Source: Flavobacterium sp. MedPE-SWcel
GTDB taxonomy: Bacteria > Bacteroidota > Bacteroidia > Flavobacteriales > Flavobacteriaceae
NCBI GenBank assembly: GCA_001874325.1
Contig: MPCW01000003.1
Location: forward strand, 159,033 to 223,032
Direction: 5' to 3'
Length of the DNA stretch: 64,000 nucleotides
The position numbers were made by a program, and so were the translations under genes. Below, one piece after another: positions 1 to 9,079 of the stretch (positions are counted from its first letter, which is position 1; the number at the start of each line of letters is the position of its first letter). The notes under the pieces were generated by a model. That model was not told the DNA's origin. It did not search any database and saw nothing but the letters and a program-made list of their open reading frames with translations.

Positions 1-615
1 GTTTCGTTGGCTAAAAACGGTAAAGTTACTGCAATAAGAGAGTTTGCTAGTGAAGGCTATAGCCATGCAGAAAAACTACACGTTTTTATGCAAGAGGTAC
101 TTGAAGAAACAAATAGTGCATTTAAAGATCTTGAGGCAATTGCTGTTAGTATGGGGCCAGGGTCCTATACAGGGTTACGTATAGGAGTTTCTGCAGCAAA
201 AGGACTTTGTTATGCATTAAACCTTCCTTTAATAGCGATTGATACTTTAGAGCTTTTAGCACGTAAAATTCAAATAACAGAAGGTAGTATCATTCCTATG
301 ATAGATGCTAGACGTATGGAGGTGTATAGTGCTGTTTTTGATACAAACTACTCTAAAATAATCGATACTAAGGCTGAAATAATTACCGAGGAATCATTTT
401 TAGAATATGAGGGTATTTGTCACTTAGTGGGAGATGGCGCTGAGAAGTGCAAAGAGATACTATCTAATGATCGCTTTGTGTATCATGATAATATTATATA
501 CCCATCTTCTAGAGAAATGGCTGCTTTATCTTATGATAAGCAACAAAAAAGCGACACTGTTGATGTCGCTTATTTTGAACCTTTTTATTTGAAAGACTTT
601 GTTATGAATAGATAA
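1..615 (+). CDS. tsaB: TsaB, tRNA threonylcarbamoyladenosine biosynthesis protein (5' end cut by window)
   Basis: TsaB is the inactive kinase-like partner of TsaD in the complex that makes the t6A modification at position 37 of ANN-decoding tRNAs. The reading frame is open from base 1 (V-S-L-A-K-N-G), so the TTG at base 7 is not a real start and the N-terminal beta-strand lies outside the window. The family signature GPGSYTGLRIG is present, followed by the conserved region LIAIDTLELLA. About 204 codons remain against a usual 220-230. It converges on the next gene with 9 bases between the two stops. The family call is firm; only the start is missing. Confidence 0.93.
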   Translation, partial: VSLAKNGKVTAIREFASEGYSHAEKLHVFMQEVLEETNSAFKDLEAIAVSMGPGSYTGLRIGVSAAKGLCYALNLPLIAIDTLELLARKIQITEGSIIPMIDARRMEVYSAVFDTNYSKIIDTKAEIITEESFLEYEGICHLVGDGAEKCKEILSNDRFVYHDNIIYPSSREMAALSYDKQQKSDTVDVAYFEPFYLKDFVMNR

Positions 616-624
616 TCCTTTCTA

Positions 625-1308
625 TTAAAGTAACGTACTCATAAAGTTACCTAATTTATTCAGGTCTTTATCTCTACTAGTTTTTATTCTATTCTCTTTC
701 ATAAATGCCTTAATCTCTTTTCCTTTTCCAGGAATAAGTTTCATTATTTTCTTTCTGCTTGTTGGCATGTATACAATAGATCCATTGTCTAGTTGAATAT
801 AGTATTCAGGACTTTGTTTCTTGTAACGAGCAGGTTTATATTTATCATATCCACCTTTAGCCTCTTCTTCTGGTATGAATTTTATACGCTCACGCTTAAA
901 AATTCTTAAGTTAGAGTTGTCACTAATTAAAACAAGGTAGTTTTGACTCGCTACATTGTCTTTGTTTAGATACTGAACAAAAGTATAATTAGCTTTTTTA
1001 TTAACAAGCTTAATTAACATGTTGTCTTTTGGCTCTAACACTACGATCTCCTCATGTATTTTTAACTCCATCTCATCAGAGTTAGCATTATACCTTACAA
1101 GAGTTATCTCTTTAGAGTCATCAATCTTTGCAGCATTAAACGATTCGATGTAGTATTGGCTACCAGTAGCAGGCTGACTTTCTGCTTTTTTAGTATACAT
1201 GTACCCTAAACCACCTGATTGGTTTATGTAGGTCTGTTGTTGGGCATTTGCAACTGACATTGCAAATAATGCAGTAATAGCAAGTAATCCTTTAATTTTC
1301 ATTTTCAA
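625..1308 (-). CDS. secreted protein of unknown function
   Basis: The protein has 227 residues and opens with a clear signal peptide (basic MKMKIKG, hydrophobic core, probable cleavage after VANA at about residue 22), so it is exported to the periplasm or surface. The mature part is rich in Lys and Tyr, with a strongly basic C-terminal third (motifs such as RKKIMKLIPGKGKEIKAF). I recognise no domain, lipobox or membrane segment after the signal. A Bacteroidota -7 element (TATTTTTG, 1326-1333 on the minus strand) lies just upstream of the start, without a matching -33 box. It appears monocistronic. Function is unknown. Confidence 0.75.
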   Translation of the reverse strand: MKMKIKGLLAITALFAMSVANAQQQTYINQSGGLGYMYTKKAESQPATGSQYYIESFNAAKIDDSKEITLVRYNANSDEMELKIHEEIVVLEPKDNMLIKLVNKKANYTFVQYLNKDNVASQNYLVLISDNSNLRIFKRERIKFIPEEEAKGGYDKYKPARYKKQSPEYYIQLDNGSIVYMPTSRKKIMKLIPGKGKEIKAFMKENRIKTSRDKDLNKLGNFMSTLL

Positions 1309-1398
1309 TAGTTTTTTAAGAGGTTCAAAAATATAAATAATATCTCTTGTAGCTTAGATTCTTTTGATATTTAACAAAACGATATGTTTTTAAAAATA

Positions 1399-2232
1399 TT
1401 ATAAGTTCTTTTCAGGTAGGCTTTTAATATTTAAGTCTTGTTGTGGGAATGGTATTTCGATACCCTCTTTATCAAATTCTATTTTTGTGTTTTCTTTAAA
1501 GTCAGATAGCATTTGCCAGTAATCCTCATTAGTTGACCATACGAAAATTTGAAAGTTAACAGAGCTATCAGCTAACTCTTTTACACGTATAATTGGTTCA
1601 GGATCATTTAATATAGCTTTATCCATAGCTATAATACGTCCAAGCGTGTTTTTTACTTGTTTTATATCACTGTTGTATCCTACACCTATAGTAAGGTCTG
1701 CTTTTCTGATAGGTTCTTTAGAAAAGTTTGTGATGTTACCATTAGATAATGATCCGTTAGGAATGAATATTACCTGATTAGTTGTTGTAAGTAGTTTAGT
1801 ATACAATATTTGTATCTCTGTTACAGTACCACCTTCTCCTTGAGCAGTAATAAAGTCGCCAACACGAAAAGGTTTAAATAACATAATAAGTACACCTCCT
1901 GCAAAGTTAGATAGTGACCCTTGTAGTGATAAACCAATGGCTAAACCGGCAGCACCTAGTAATGCTACAAATGCAGATGTTTCTACACCTAGTGCACTTA
2001 CTATCATAATAAAAAGTAACCCTCTTAATCCCCATGTTAAAATATCCATGGTGAACTTTATTAGGGTAGGGTCCATGTCCTCTTTGCGAGTCATTAACTT
2101 TTTCATTGACCACTTTACAAACTTAATAACAATAAGTCCTATTATTAATATACAAGCAGTTTTAATTAGGTTAGGGAAAAAGTTGGTAATACTTTCATTT
2201 AACCTTTCGAGAATAACATTGAAATCGTCCAT
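1399..2232 (-). CDS. MscS-family small-conductance mechanosensitive channel
   Basis: This is an inner-membrane channel that opens on membrane tension and releases solutes during hypo-osmotic shock. At 277 residues it is close to E. coli MscS (286). Three hydrophobic segments are visible (about residues 22-41, 65-84 and 86-122). The last carries the Gly/Ala-rich pore helix (LLGAAGLAIGLSLQGSLSN). It is followed by the beta-domain signature with VGDFI, TVTEIQILYT and IPNGSLSNGNITNFS. A complete promoter (2293-2324) precedes it, and the predicted transcript would begin with a perfect 8-bp hairpin. It is transcribed alone. Confidence 0.95.
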   Translation of the reverse strand: MDDFNVILERLNESITNFFPNLIKTACILIIGLIVIKFVKWSMKKLMTRKEDMDPTLIKFTMDILTWGLRGLLFIMIVSALGVETSAFVALLGAAGLAIGLSLQGSLSNFAGGVLIMLFKPFRVGDFITAQGEGGTVTEIQILYTKLLTTTNQVIFIPNGSLSNGNITNFSKEPIRKADLTIGVGYNSDIKQVKNTLGRIIAMDKAILNDPEPIIRVKELADSSVNFQIFVWSTNEDYWQMLSDFKENTKIEFDKEGIEIPFPQQDLNIKSLPEKNL

Positions 2233-2270
2233 TTTGTTTTTTAGATATTAAATTTTGGGATGCGTTTATT

Positions 2271-2289
2271 ACCTCTTTCAAAAGAGGTC
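2271..2289 (-). repeat. perfect inverted repeat at the predicted 5' end of the mscS-like transcript
   Basis: ACCTCTTT and AAAGAGGT form an 8-bp perfect stem around a 3-base CAA loop. On the minus strand the repeat begins three bases after the -7 box at 2293-2300, so the mRNA would start within or just before it. It could be a 5' stabilising hairpin or an operator. There is no long T-run after it in the direction of transcription, so it does not look like a terminator. Confidence 0.5.
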
Positions 2290-2292
2290 GGC

Positions 2293-2324
2293 AAAAGTAC
2301 TGTTTAATACTATATTTTACAAAA
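2293..2324 (-). promoter_or_regulatory. Bacteroidota-type promoter for the MscS-family gene
   Basis: On the minus strand the sequence reads TTTTG, 20 bases, then TACTTTTG, matching the Bacteroidota primary-sigma consensus TTTG-N19/20-TAnnTTTG. It lies about 60 bases upstream of the ATG at 2232. Confidence 0.7.
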
Positions 2325-2354
2325 TGATTTATATAGAAGATTTTAGAGTATTTT

Positions 2355-4373
2355 TTAAAGTTTAAGCTGTTCCAAAGTTTCAGTTATAGATGATGAAGGT
2401 AGATTACATGTTTTGTTTTTACAGACGTAAAAGGTTGTTTCGTTTTCAATAAATCGGTTGGTTAAAAAAGGTACTCTCGATTCTTTTCCACAACCCGCTA
2501 TAATTACATTAGGGAGATATTCACTATTAATGTTTTTGGCTGCTTCGGTAGCGTTTGTACTACATATTGCTAACTCTTTATTTTCTGTAGAAAGGTTTAA
2601 CCATAGGTTTAACCAGTTCGAGTATCCTGATGGATAATCTAAATTTGGTATAATATTGTTTAGCATTTGTAATGCTACTTTTTCATAATAAGAGTTGTTG
2701 AATAATATACTTAATGTATAAAGTACATTGCCTAGTACGGAGTTGGATGCAGCAATAACATTATCTTCTGTTTCAAAGTGAGGTGCTATAAGTTTTTCGC
2801 CAGTAATAGCATTAAAGCTAAAAAACTGTTGTTTATCATCATAAAAGTTTTCAAGGCAATAATCGGTTAATTGTTTAGCGTACAATAACCATTGTTCCTC
2901 CATTGTGGCTTGATATAGCGCTAAGAAAGCATCTGCTGTAAGAGCATAATCTTCAAGAAAAGCATCTATTTTGGCTTCTCCATTTTTATAGGTGCGCCAT
3001 AAATGTCCATCTTCATGCCACATGTTGTTTATAATAAACAATGCATTCTTAAGCGCGATATCTAAATATTCTTGATTTCCTAATGCGGTGTAACAGTCAA
3101 TATATCCTTTTAGCATTAAAGCGTTCCAAGAGGTAAGTATCTTGTCGTCAAGTCTTGGTTTTTCTCTTTTCTCTCTTATGCTATATAGATGTTTTTCCCA
3201 CTCTTGCTTTTTCTGTTGTAGAGTTTCGAGCGTAATGTTTGCTGTTAATGCAATTCCTTCTAGAGGTTTGTTCTGAATTAAGACAAATGTATCGTGCTCC
3301 CAAAAACCAAAATCATTAATATTGAAAACTTCAGAAAATAGAGTAAAGTCATCGCCAAGTAATTTTTGTAACTCTTCTTTTCTCCATACATAAAAAGCCC
3401 CCTCTTCAAGTTTTCCTTTTTCATTAATACTATCAGCATCAAGAGCGCTATAAAACGCTCCATTGCTTGTAGTAAGCTCTTTGTTTATGAAACGGTGTGT
3501 TTTTTCTAATACTTCTTTATAAAGTGAGTTTTTAGTGTGCTTATAAGCCTGAGCATATAAACTCATTAATTGACCATTATCATACAGCATTTTTTCGAAG
3601 TGTGGCACATGCCAACGTAAATCGACTGAATAACGAGAAAAACCACCGTCAAGAGTATCAAAAAGCCCACCCCAAGCCATTCGGGTTAATGTTAAGTCGA
3701 CAAAGTTTAAAAGACTATCATTTTTAGTTTGGTAGCCATATCGTTGTAAGAATAAATAGTTGTTAGGCATCATGAATTTGGGTGCACGAGCATATCCACC
3801 ATATTCATCATCAAAACTCTTAGCCCATTTTTCGACTATGGGCTTTATATTCTCAGGTTCAGATAGCGCTGTTTCATTTTCGTTACCAATAGGGTTCATT
3901 ATAACAAGACCTTGATGCAGTTTTTCGGCATACTCTTCCATTTTGTTAGGATCTGTAGTGTACATTTCCTGTAGTTGCTGTAACGATGCGATCCAGTTTT
4001 CTTTTTTAAAATAAGTGCCACCCCATACAGGTCTGCCATCAGGTAATAAAACAACATTCATAGGCCACCCGCCTTGTCTAGTCATTAATTGTACAGCTTT
4101 CATATATATAGCATCTACATCAGGGCGTTCTTCACGATCTACTTTTATAGAAATATAGCTTTTGTTCATTACTGTAGCTACTTCTTCATCTTCAAAACTT
4201 TCATGCTCCATAACATGGCACCAATGACAAGCAGAATACCCTACGCTAACTACAATTAGTTTGTTTTCACGCTGTGCTTTTGCTAATGCGCTTTCATTCC
4301 AAGCTTTCCAGTATATAGGATTGTTAGCGTGTTGTAGTAAGTAAGGGCTAGTTTCTTTATTTAGCTCGTTCAT
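2355..4373 (-). CDS. thioredoxin-domain protein, DUF255 / YyaL / SPATA20 family
   Basis: This large cytosolic protein (672 residues) has an N-terminal thioredoxin-like domain and a C-terminal alpha/alpha barrel, the architecture of bacterial YyaL and human SPATA20. The family opening [14 protein letters not shown] and the ACHWCHVM redox motif (Cys49-His-Trp-Cys52) are present, followed by [15 protein letters not shown] and [13 protein letters not shown]. The barrel region includes [10 protein letters not shown] and [16 protein letters not shown]. The biochemical role of the family is not well established; a redox or sugar-epimerase-like activity has been proposed from structure. There is no signal peptide. 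It stands alone between divergent neighbours. Confidence 0.93.
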   Translation of the reverse strand: MNELNKETSPYLLQHANNPIYWKAWNESALAKAQRENKLIVVSVGYSACHWCHVMEHESFEDEEVATVMNKSYISIKVDREERPDVDAIYMKAVQLMTRQGGWPMNVVLLPDGRPVWGGTYFKKENWIASLQQLQEMYTTDPNKMEEYAEKLHQGLVIMNPIGNENETALSEPENIKPIVEKWAKSFDDEYGGYARAPKFMMPNNYLFLQRYGYQTKNDSLLNFVDLTLTRMAWGGLFDTLDGGFSRYSVDLRWHVPHFEKMLYDNGQLMSLYAQAYKHTKNSLYKEVLEKTHRFINKELTTSNGAFYSALDADSINEKGKLEEGAFYVWRKEELQKLLGDDFTLFSEVFNINDFGFWEHDTFVLIQNKPLEGIALTANITLETLQQKKQEWEKHLYSIREKREKPRLDDKILTSWNALMLKGYIDCYTALGNQEYLDIALKNALFIINNMWHEDGHLWRTYKNGEAKIDAFLEDYALTADAFLALYQATMEEQWLLYAKQLTDYCLENFYDDKQQFFSFNAITGEKLIAPHFETEDNVIAASNSVLGNVLYTLSILFNNSYYEKVALQMLNNIIPNLDYPSGYSNWLNLWLNLSTENKELAICSTNATEAAKNINSEYLPNVIIAGCGKESRVPFLTNRFIENETTFYVCKNKTCNLPSSSITETLEQLKL

Positions 4374-4488
4374 GTCTTGATGATTTAGTAGGGGTAAAGT
4401 TACTTAAAATCAAATAGCAGTATCGAGTTTATATTTTCAGATTATTTTATAATAGAGGACCGGTATATGATAAAGTTTATATAAAATT

Positions 4489-4510
4489 CAATTAGTACTT
4501 TAAGTAATTG
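4489..4510. repeat. imperfect palindrome upstream of the flavodoxin-like gene
   Basis: CAATTA and TAATTG half-sites flank a 10-base centre in the 230-base gap between the divergent genes at 4373 and 4604. It could be an operator. The gap is very AT-rich, so chance is possible. I see no complete promoter in this gap. Confidence 0.3.
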
Positions 4511-4603
4511 ATTATTAAATAGTAATTTTATTTTGATAGGTGTTGAAAATCATGTTGTTGTGTTTGGTGTTCAATTAATCATATTAAAATAAAATATAAA
4601 ATC

Positions 4604-5311
4604 ATGGAGAATAGTTTTAGTGAGTTAAAGGCTGTGTTTATAAATTGTACCTTAAAGAAGTCGCCAGAAATAAGTCATACCGAAGGTTTAATGCGAGTTT
4701 CTATGGATATCATGGAAAAGGAGGGGGTGGATGTTGAGCTGATTCGTTTTATAGATTATGATATTGTTCCAGGTGTATATCCAGACATGACTACCAGAGG
4801 TTGGGATAAAGATGATTGGCCAGAGCTTTCTAAAAAAGTATTAGATGCCGATATATTAATTATTGGTACACCAATATGGTTAGGAGAAAAGTCATCAGTA
4901 GCACAAAAACTAATAGAGCGTCTGTATAGTCTTAGTGGTGAAATGAATGATAGAGGGCAGTATATATATTACGGTAAAGCTGGTGGTTGTGTAATAACGG
5001 GTAACGAAGATGGAGTAAAACACATTGCTCGCGATTTGCTTTATGCATTGCAACATATAGGGTATTCTATACCACCACAAGCAGATTGTGGATGGATAGG
5101 CGAGGTAGGGCCTGGGCCAAGTTATCTTGATGAAGAGGCTAATGCTAAAACAAACGATTTTACTAACCGTAACACTACGTTTATGACGTATAATTTATTA
5201 CACCTTGCCAAGATGCTTAAAACAAATGGAGGGTACCCTGATTATGGTAACTCTAGAAAAGGTTGGGATAATGGTAAAAGATGGGGTTTTGATAACCCTG
5301 AGTATAGATAG
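4604..5311 (+). CDS. flavodoxin-like / NADPH-dependent FMN reductase family protein
   Basis: A 235-residue soluble protein with a flavodoxin-like fold: a first beta-strand (KAVFINCTL), a later strand DILIIGTPIWLGEKSS (GTPIWLG at 88-94) that contacts the flavin phosphate or ring in this superfamily, and YYGKAGGCVITGNEDG typical of NADPH-dependent FMN reductases. The C-terminal 50 residues are Gly/Asn/Trp-rich and extend beyond a minimal flavodoxin fold. It probably binds FMN and transfers electrons to an unknown acceptor. It is monocistronic, ending at a strong bidirectional terminator shared with tRNA-Phe. Confidence 0.85.
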   Translation: MENSFSELKAVFINCTLKKSPEISHTEGLMRVSMDIMEKEGVDVELIRFIDYDIVPGVYPDMTTRGWDKDDWPELSKKVLDADILIIGTPIWLGEKSSVAQKLIERLYSLSGEMNDRGQYIYYGKAGGCVITGNEDGVKHIARDLLYALQHIGYSIPPQADCGWIGEVGPGPSYLDEEANAKTNDFTNRNTTFMTYNLLHLAKMLKTNGGYPDYGNSRKGWDNGKRWGFDNPEYR

Positions 5312-5320
5312 GTGAAAATA

Positions 5321-5349
5321 AAAAAAACCGCTCATTGAGCGGTTTTTTT
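5321..5349. terminator. bidirectional Rho-independent terminator
   Basis: The stem AAAAAAACCGCTC/GAGCGGTTTTTTT with an ATT loop serves the flavodoxin-like gene on the plus strand and the first tRNA-Phe on the minus strand. Confidence 0.88.
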
Positions 5350-5350
5350 G

Positions 5351-5423
5351 TGGTACCTCCAGGAATCGAACCAGGGACACATGGATTTTCAGTCCATTGC
5401 TCTACCAACTGAGCTAAGGTACC
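5351..5423 (-). tRNA. tRNA-Phe (GAA), copy 1
   Basis: The minus strand folds into a full cloverleaf of 73 nt. The acceptor stem is GGTACCT/AGGTACC with discriminator A. The anticodon stem is ATGGA/TCCAT with loop CTGAAAA, giving anticodon GAA (Phe). The T-arm is CCTGG-TTCGATT-CCTGG. CCA is not encoded, so it must be added after transcription. The gene is identical to the copy at 5513-5585 and is followed by the terminator at 5321-5349. Confidence 0.96.
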
Positions 5424-5465
5424 ATTGTAATGGTATGGATTTGCAAAAGCAATAATATTTTAAGA

Positions 5466-5504
5466 ATGAAAAAGCCTTGAAAATCTAAATGATAATCAAG
5501 GCTT
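5466..5504 (-). terminator. Rho-independent terminator between the two tRNA-Phe genes
   Basis: On the minus strand AAGCCTTGA and TCAAGGCTT (9 bp) enclose a 15-base loop and are followed by a T-run. It lies just after tRNA-Phe copy 2, so the tandem copies are probably separate transcripts or are only partly co-transcribed. Confidence 0.65.
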
Positions 5505-5512
5505 GTTTCTTG

Positions 5513-5585
5513 TGGTACCTCCAGGAATCGAACCAGGGACACATGGATTTTCAGTCCATTGCTCTACCAACTGAGCTAAGGTACC
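5513..5585 (-). tRNA. tRNA-Phe (GAA), copy 2
   Basis: This is a 73-nt cloverleaf identical to copy 1, with anticodon GAA and no encoded CCA. A complete promoter lies at 5611-5642 and a terminator follows at 5466-5504. The two genes are a recent tandem duplication or are kept identical by gene conversion. Confidence 0.96.
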
Positions 5586-5610
5586 GTACCTTATTGCTTG
5601 AATGCGGGTG

Positions 5611-5642
5611 CAAATATAGAACCATTTTTAGATTATCCAAAA
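5611..5642 (-). promoter_or_regulatory. Bacteroidota-type promoter for tRNA-Phe copy 2
   Basis: The minus strand reads TTTTG, exactly 19 bases, then TATATTTG, a full match to the Bacteroidota primary-sigma consensus. It starts transcription about 20 bases before the mature tRNA 5' end. A plus-strand -7 box (TACCTTTG, 5667-5674) for coaX lies close by; no -33 box is visible for that one. Confidence 0.75.
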
Positions 5643-5693
5643 CAAAAAATAAAAAAAATCAATTTGTACCTTTGCGGGGCTAATAAAGAGAAA

Positions 5694-6434
5694 ATGATTT
5701 TAACTGTTGATATTGGTAATACGAAAATTAAAGCAGCTGTTTTTGAGATAGATGAGGTGTTGGGTAAGTTTATTTTTGATCGAGTAGATGCTGAGAAAAA
5801 AATTACAGAAATTTTAAAAGAGTTTGCAGAGATATCCCAAATTGTGCTTTCATCGGTAGGGAAAGACGATTTTGATTTGTTATTATGGTTAGAGTCCTGT
5901 ACTGGCTTAACGGTTATAAACCATGATTCACGTTTTCCTTTTGATAATCGTTATGCTACGCCAGAGACTTTAGGTATAGATAGAATGGTGCTTTCTGCGG
6001 GAGCAGTGTTGCAATTTCCTGTTCAAAATAGATTGGTGATAGATGCTGGAACGTGTGTTACGTATGACTTTGTAGATAGTGATGATAACTACCTTGGTGG
6101 TGCAATATCTCCGGGGTTAAGATTGCGTTATAAGGCAATGCATAATTTTACGGCAAAACTTCCGTTGTTATATCCAGAAATACCAACGGGTTATGTTGGT
6201 GATAGTACAGAAAGTGCAATGCATTCGGGGGTAGTTAATGGTTTACTTTATGAAATAGAGGGGTTTATACACAGGTATGAGCAACAGTATGCTAATATGG
6301 TAATAATATTGACAGGAGGCGATGCCGAATTTTTGGCTAAAAGATTAAAAAACACCATCTTTGCGAATTCAAATTTTCTGTTAGAAAGTCTGAATAAATT
6401 ATATTTATATACTATACAAATCGAAAATGATTAA
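5694..6434 (+). CDS. coaX: type III pantothenate kinase
   Basis: CoaX phosphorylates pantothenate in the first committed step of coenzyme A synthesis. The 246-residue protein starts at ATG 5694, where the family N-terminus MILTVDIGNTKIKAAVF begins. An upstream in-frame start at 5598 would run through the promoter region and add unrelated residues. Key motifs are DIGNTK (6-11, phosphate binding), GIDRM, and DAGTCVTYD (117-125), then GGAISPGLRLRYKAM. It overlaps the next gene by 8 bases and heads a long plus-strand group of envelope genes. A -7 box TACCTTTG lies 20 bases upstream of the start. Confidence 0.95.
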   Translation: MILTVDIGNTKIKAAVFEIDEVLGKFIFDRVDAEKKITEILKEFAEISQIVLSSVGKDDFDLLLWLESCTGLTVINHDSRFPFDNRYATPETLGIDRMVLSAGAVLQFPVQNRLVIDAGTCVTYDFVDSDDNYLGGAISPGLRLRYKAMHNFTAKLPLLYPEIPTGYVGDSTESAMHSGVVNGLLYEIEGFIHRYEQQYANMVIILTGGDAEFLAKRLKNTIFANSNFLLESLNKLYLYTIQIEND

Positions 6435-7692
6435 AAGATTTATTGTAGGCGTTTGCCTGCTTTTTACCGCAGTAGCTTTTTCACAGCAAAATAGTTCTTC
6501 TCCTTATTCATATTATGGTATTGGAGATTTAAAATTTAAAGGGACTTCGGAGAGTCGAGCTATGGGAGAATTGGGTATTCTGGCAGATAGTGTTCATCTT
6601 AATTTGAAGAATCCAGCGTCATATAGCTCTTTGATGTATACAACTTTTACTATAGGAGGGAGTACATCATCAACTACTTTTAAAACAGATGATGCAGAAA
6701 ACGAATCGAGCAGGACTACGCTTGACTTTATAGCGCTAGCAGTACCTGTTTCTAAAAAAATTGCTGTTGCAGCAGGGCTTATGCCTTATAGTACTGTGGG
6801 GTATAGAATACAAAATACGGCTGTAGGTGGTGATGATGTAGAGCGTTATACACAGTTTGAAGGAGAAGGAGGTATTAACCGTGTTTTTGCAGGAGTTTCT
6901 TATAAGGTTACTCCAGAAATTAGTTTTGGTGTAGATGCACAATATAATTTTGGAACAATCGAAACGAAATCGGTAGTTTCGCTACCAAGCGTTCCAGTTC
7001 AATATCCTACTCGTGAATTGAATATAGCTGATTACGATGGTTTCTCTTTTAATATAGGAGCGATGTATCAGACAAAATTGAATGAGAAATATGATTGGAT
7101 TACAAGTGCTACTTATACTCCATCGGCTACATTAACGAGCAATGTAGAAAGAAAGTTGGCAACAATTACTTACACAAATAGATTAACAGAGATAGTTGTA
7201 GATGAAATAGATGTTTTAACAATTTCTGATGATGTGAAGTTACCATCTAAGTTTACGATAGGTTCAGGTTTAGGGATGAAAACAAAGTGGTTTGCAGGTT
7301 TAGAATATACTTTTCAGGAGAGTAATGAGCTAGGTAACCGTTTTGACGATGTGACTGCAACAAGTTTTGAAACATCTCATAAAATATCATTAGGTGGATA
7401 TTTCACACCAAAGCACCGATCGTATAATAGTTATTTTAATAGAATAACATATAGAGGTGGTGTTAAAATGGAAAAAACTGGACTTGTAATAAATGATGAG
7501 TCTATTAATGATTATAGTCTTTCGTTAGGTATGGGTTTACCATTGAATTACTTGTCTTCTACTCTTAATTTAGGTGTAGAGTTAGGTAAAAGAGGTACTA
7601 CAAAAGCTAACCTGATAGAGGAGAATTATGTAAATGTATTTATTAGTCTTTCTTTAAATGATAGATGGTTTGTGAAGAGAAAGTATAATTAA
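6427..7692 (+). CDS. outer-membrane beta-barrel protein, possibly FadL/OmpP1-like
   Basis: This is a 421-residue protein with a signal peptide (MIKRFIVGVCLLFTAVAFSQQ). The mature part consists of alternating amphipathic beta-strands rich in Gly, Tyr, Thr and Ser, and the first mature segment (SSPYSYYGIGDLKFKGTSES, RAMGELG) resembles the plug region of FadL-type barrels in Bacteroidota. It therefore probably forms an outer-membrane pore; the substrate is unknown. Its start overlaps the end of coaX and a TPR protein follows after 16 bases, suggesting one operon. Confidence 0.75.
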   Translation: MIKRFIVGVCLLFTAVAFSQQNSSSPYSYYGIGDLKFKGTSESRAMGELGILADSVHLNLKNPASYSSLMYTTFTIGGSTSSTTFKTDDAENESSRTTLDFIALAVPVSKKIAVAAGLMPYSTVGYRIQNTAVGGDDVERYTQFEGEGGINRVFAGVSYKVTPEISFGVDAQYNFGTIETKSVVSLPSVPVQYPTRELNIADYDGFSFNIGAMYQTKLNEKYDWITSATYTPSATLTSNVERKLATITYTNRLTEIVVDEIDVLTISDDVKLPSKFTIGSGLGMKTKWFAGLEYTFQESNELGNRFDDVTATSFETSHKISLGGYFTPKHRSYNSYFNRITYRGGVKMEKTGLVINDESINDYSLSLGMGLPLNYLSSTLNLGVELGKRGTTKANLIEENYVNVFISLSLNDRWFVKRKYN

Positions 7693-7708
7693 TTAAAACT
7701 ATTGGATT

Positions 7709-9079
7709 ATGAAAAAGAGGTTAGTCTTTCTGGTAACAATAGTATTAAACATGGTTGTGTTTAATGCTGTGGCACAATCTTCGAAATGCGAAGATCAATT
7801 CGCGCTATATGAAGAGAAGGTGAAGACTAGAGAATATAGTGATGCTGAAGGATTGCTAGAGGCTCTTTTAAAAGAATGTCCAAAATTTGATGCTAAAATT
7901 TATACTCATGCAGAGGAAGTATATAGTTATAAAATAAGAACTTCTCGTACACCCGAAGATAGTCAGGTTAATATAGAAACTCTAATCTCTATTTATGATG
8001 ATTATGAGAAAAGTTTTCCAGGTAATGGTAGTGTTGTAAGAAAAGCACTTTTACTTAAAAAACATAAGTTAGCAGACGATGCGAAGGTGTACAAAATGTT
8101 AGATACTTTCTTTAATACACATAAAAAAAAGTTTATTGATTATGATGCATTACAGACTTACTTTATATTGTACTTCGATCAATATGAATCAGAAGAAACA
8201 ACAATAACGCAAAAAGATTTTGTAGAAAAATATGCAGCAATTGCTGGGCAAGTTGCCTATGCTCAAAATGAATTAATTGCTTTAAAGGCGAGTTTATTAG
8301 AAAAGCAAGAAACGCAAATGCTTACAGATGAAGAGAAACAAACTATTGCTGATGCTAAGCCAGCCATAGATGCTTTAGATGCGGTGGCTGATAATATTAG
8401 CATTATGGCATCAAAGCATTTTTCTTGCGAAATACTATCAGAATATTATGGTAAAAGTTATGCTAAACATAAAGAAGATGTAGCGTGGCTAGAGGCTGTG
8501 TCTGTCGTAATGTATAATAATAAGTGTTATAATGATGAGGTTTTGTATAAAGTAGCTAATGCACTATACAAACTTCGTCCTACAATGGAATCCGTTTACA
8601 ATCTAGGTGTTATAACACTTAAACGTGGTAATGCTAAAGAAGCTGTAAAGTATTTCGACCAGGCTGCGAATATGGATAATGATATAAAGAGTAAAGCTGA
8701 TAAGTATTATAAAATAGCATCAACATACAGGAGTGTTGATAAAGCAGAAGCTAAAAAATATGCATTGAAAGCAGCAGAGACTAATCCTGAGTTTGGGAAG
8801 CCTTATTTGATGTTAGCAGCAATGTATTCTTCAGTAACAAAAGGTTGTGATCTTACTGATTTTGAACGTAAGGCATTGTTGTTTTTAGCTATGGAAACAG
8901 CGAAAAAAGCAGAAGATGCTGAACAGAGATATAAGCCTACTGTTGCTGCATTAATGGAGCAATATGGTGAAAGATTGCCGTCAAAAAGTGAGGCGAAAGC
9001 AGCGGGTTACAGAAGAGGTAAAGAAATAACGTATGGTTGCTGGATAAATGAGACGGTTAAACTTCCAAAAATGAAATAA
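7709..9079 (+). CDS. exported tetratricopeptide-repeat protein of unknown function
   Basis: A 456-residue protein with a signal peptide ending near AVAQS (residue 24) and a largely helical mature part. TPR-like helices are recognisable around residues 285-370 (MESVYNLGVITLKRGNAKEA, then ADKYYKIASTYRSVDKAEAK). Two Cys pairs (near residues 27 and 56, and 250-285) could form disulfides in the periplasm. The stop codon shares one base with the ATG of lptC, so the two are translationally coupled, and a scaffold role in envelope assembly is possible but unproven. A terminator-like hairpin lies 33 bases into the next gene. Confidence 0.8.
   Translation: MKKRLVFLVTIVLNMVVFNAVAQSSKCEDQFALYEEKVKTREYSDAEGLLEALLKECPKFDAKIYTHAEEVYSYKIRTSRTPEDSQVNIETLISIYDDYEKSFPGNGSVVRKALLLKKHKLADDAKVYKMLDTFFNTHKKKFIDYDALQTYFILYFDQYESEETTITQKDFVEKYAAIAGQVAYAQNELIALKASLLEKQETQMLTDEEKQTIADAKPAIDALDAVADNISIMASKHFSCEILSEYYGKSYAKHKEDVAWLEAVSVVMYNNKCYNDEVLYKVANALYKLRPTMESVYNLGVITLKRGNAKEAVKYFDQAANMDNDIKSKADKYYKIASTYRSVDKAEAKKYALKAAETNPEFGKPYLMLAAMYSSVTKGCDLTDFERKALLFLAMETAKKAEDAEQRYKPTVAALMEQYGERLPSKSEAKAAGYRRGKEITYGCWINETVKLPKMK

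Noticed and set aside
5351..5585. Genomic island or prophage attachment at the tandem tRNA-Phe genes
   Set aside because: No integrase, phage gene or partial tRNA repeat was seen nearby; flanking genes are ordinary chromosomal genes.
5598..5693. Upstream in-frame start for coaX
   Set aside because: The extra 32 residues do not belong to CoaX, and the stretch contains the tRNA-Phe promoter and the coaX -7 box.
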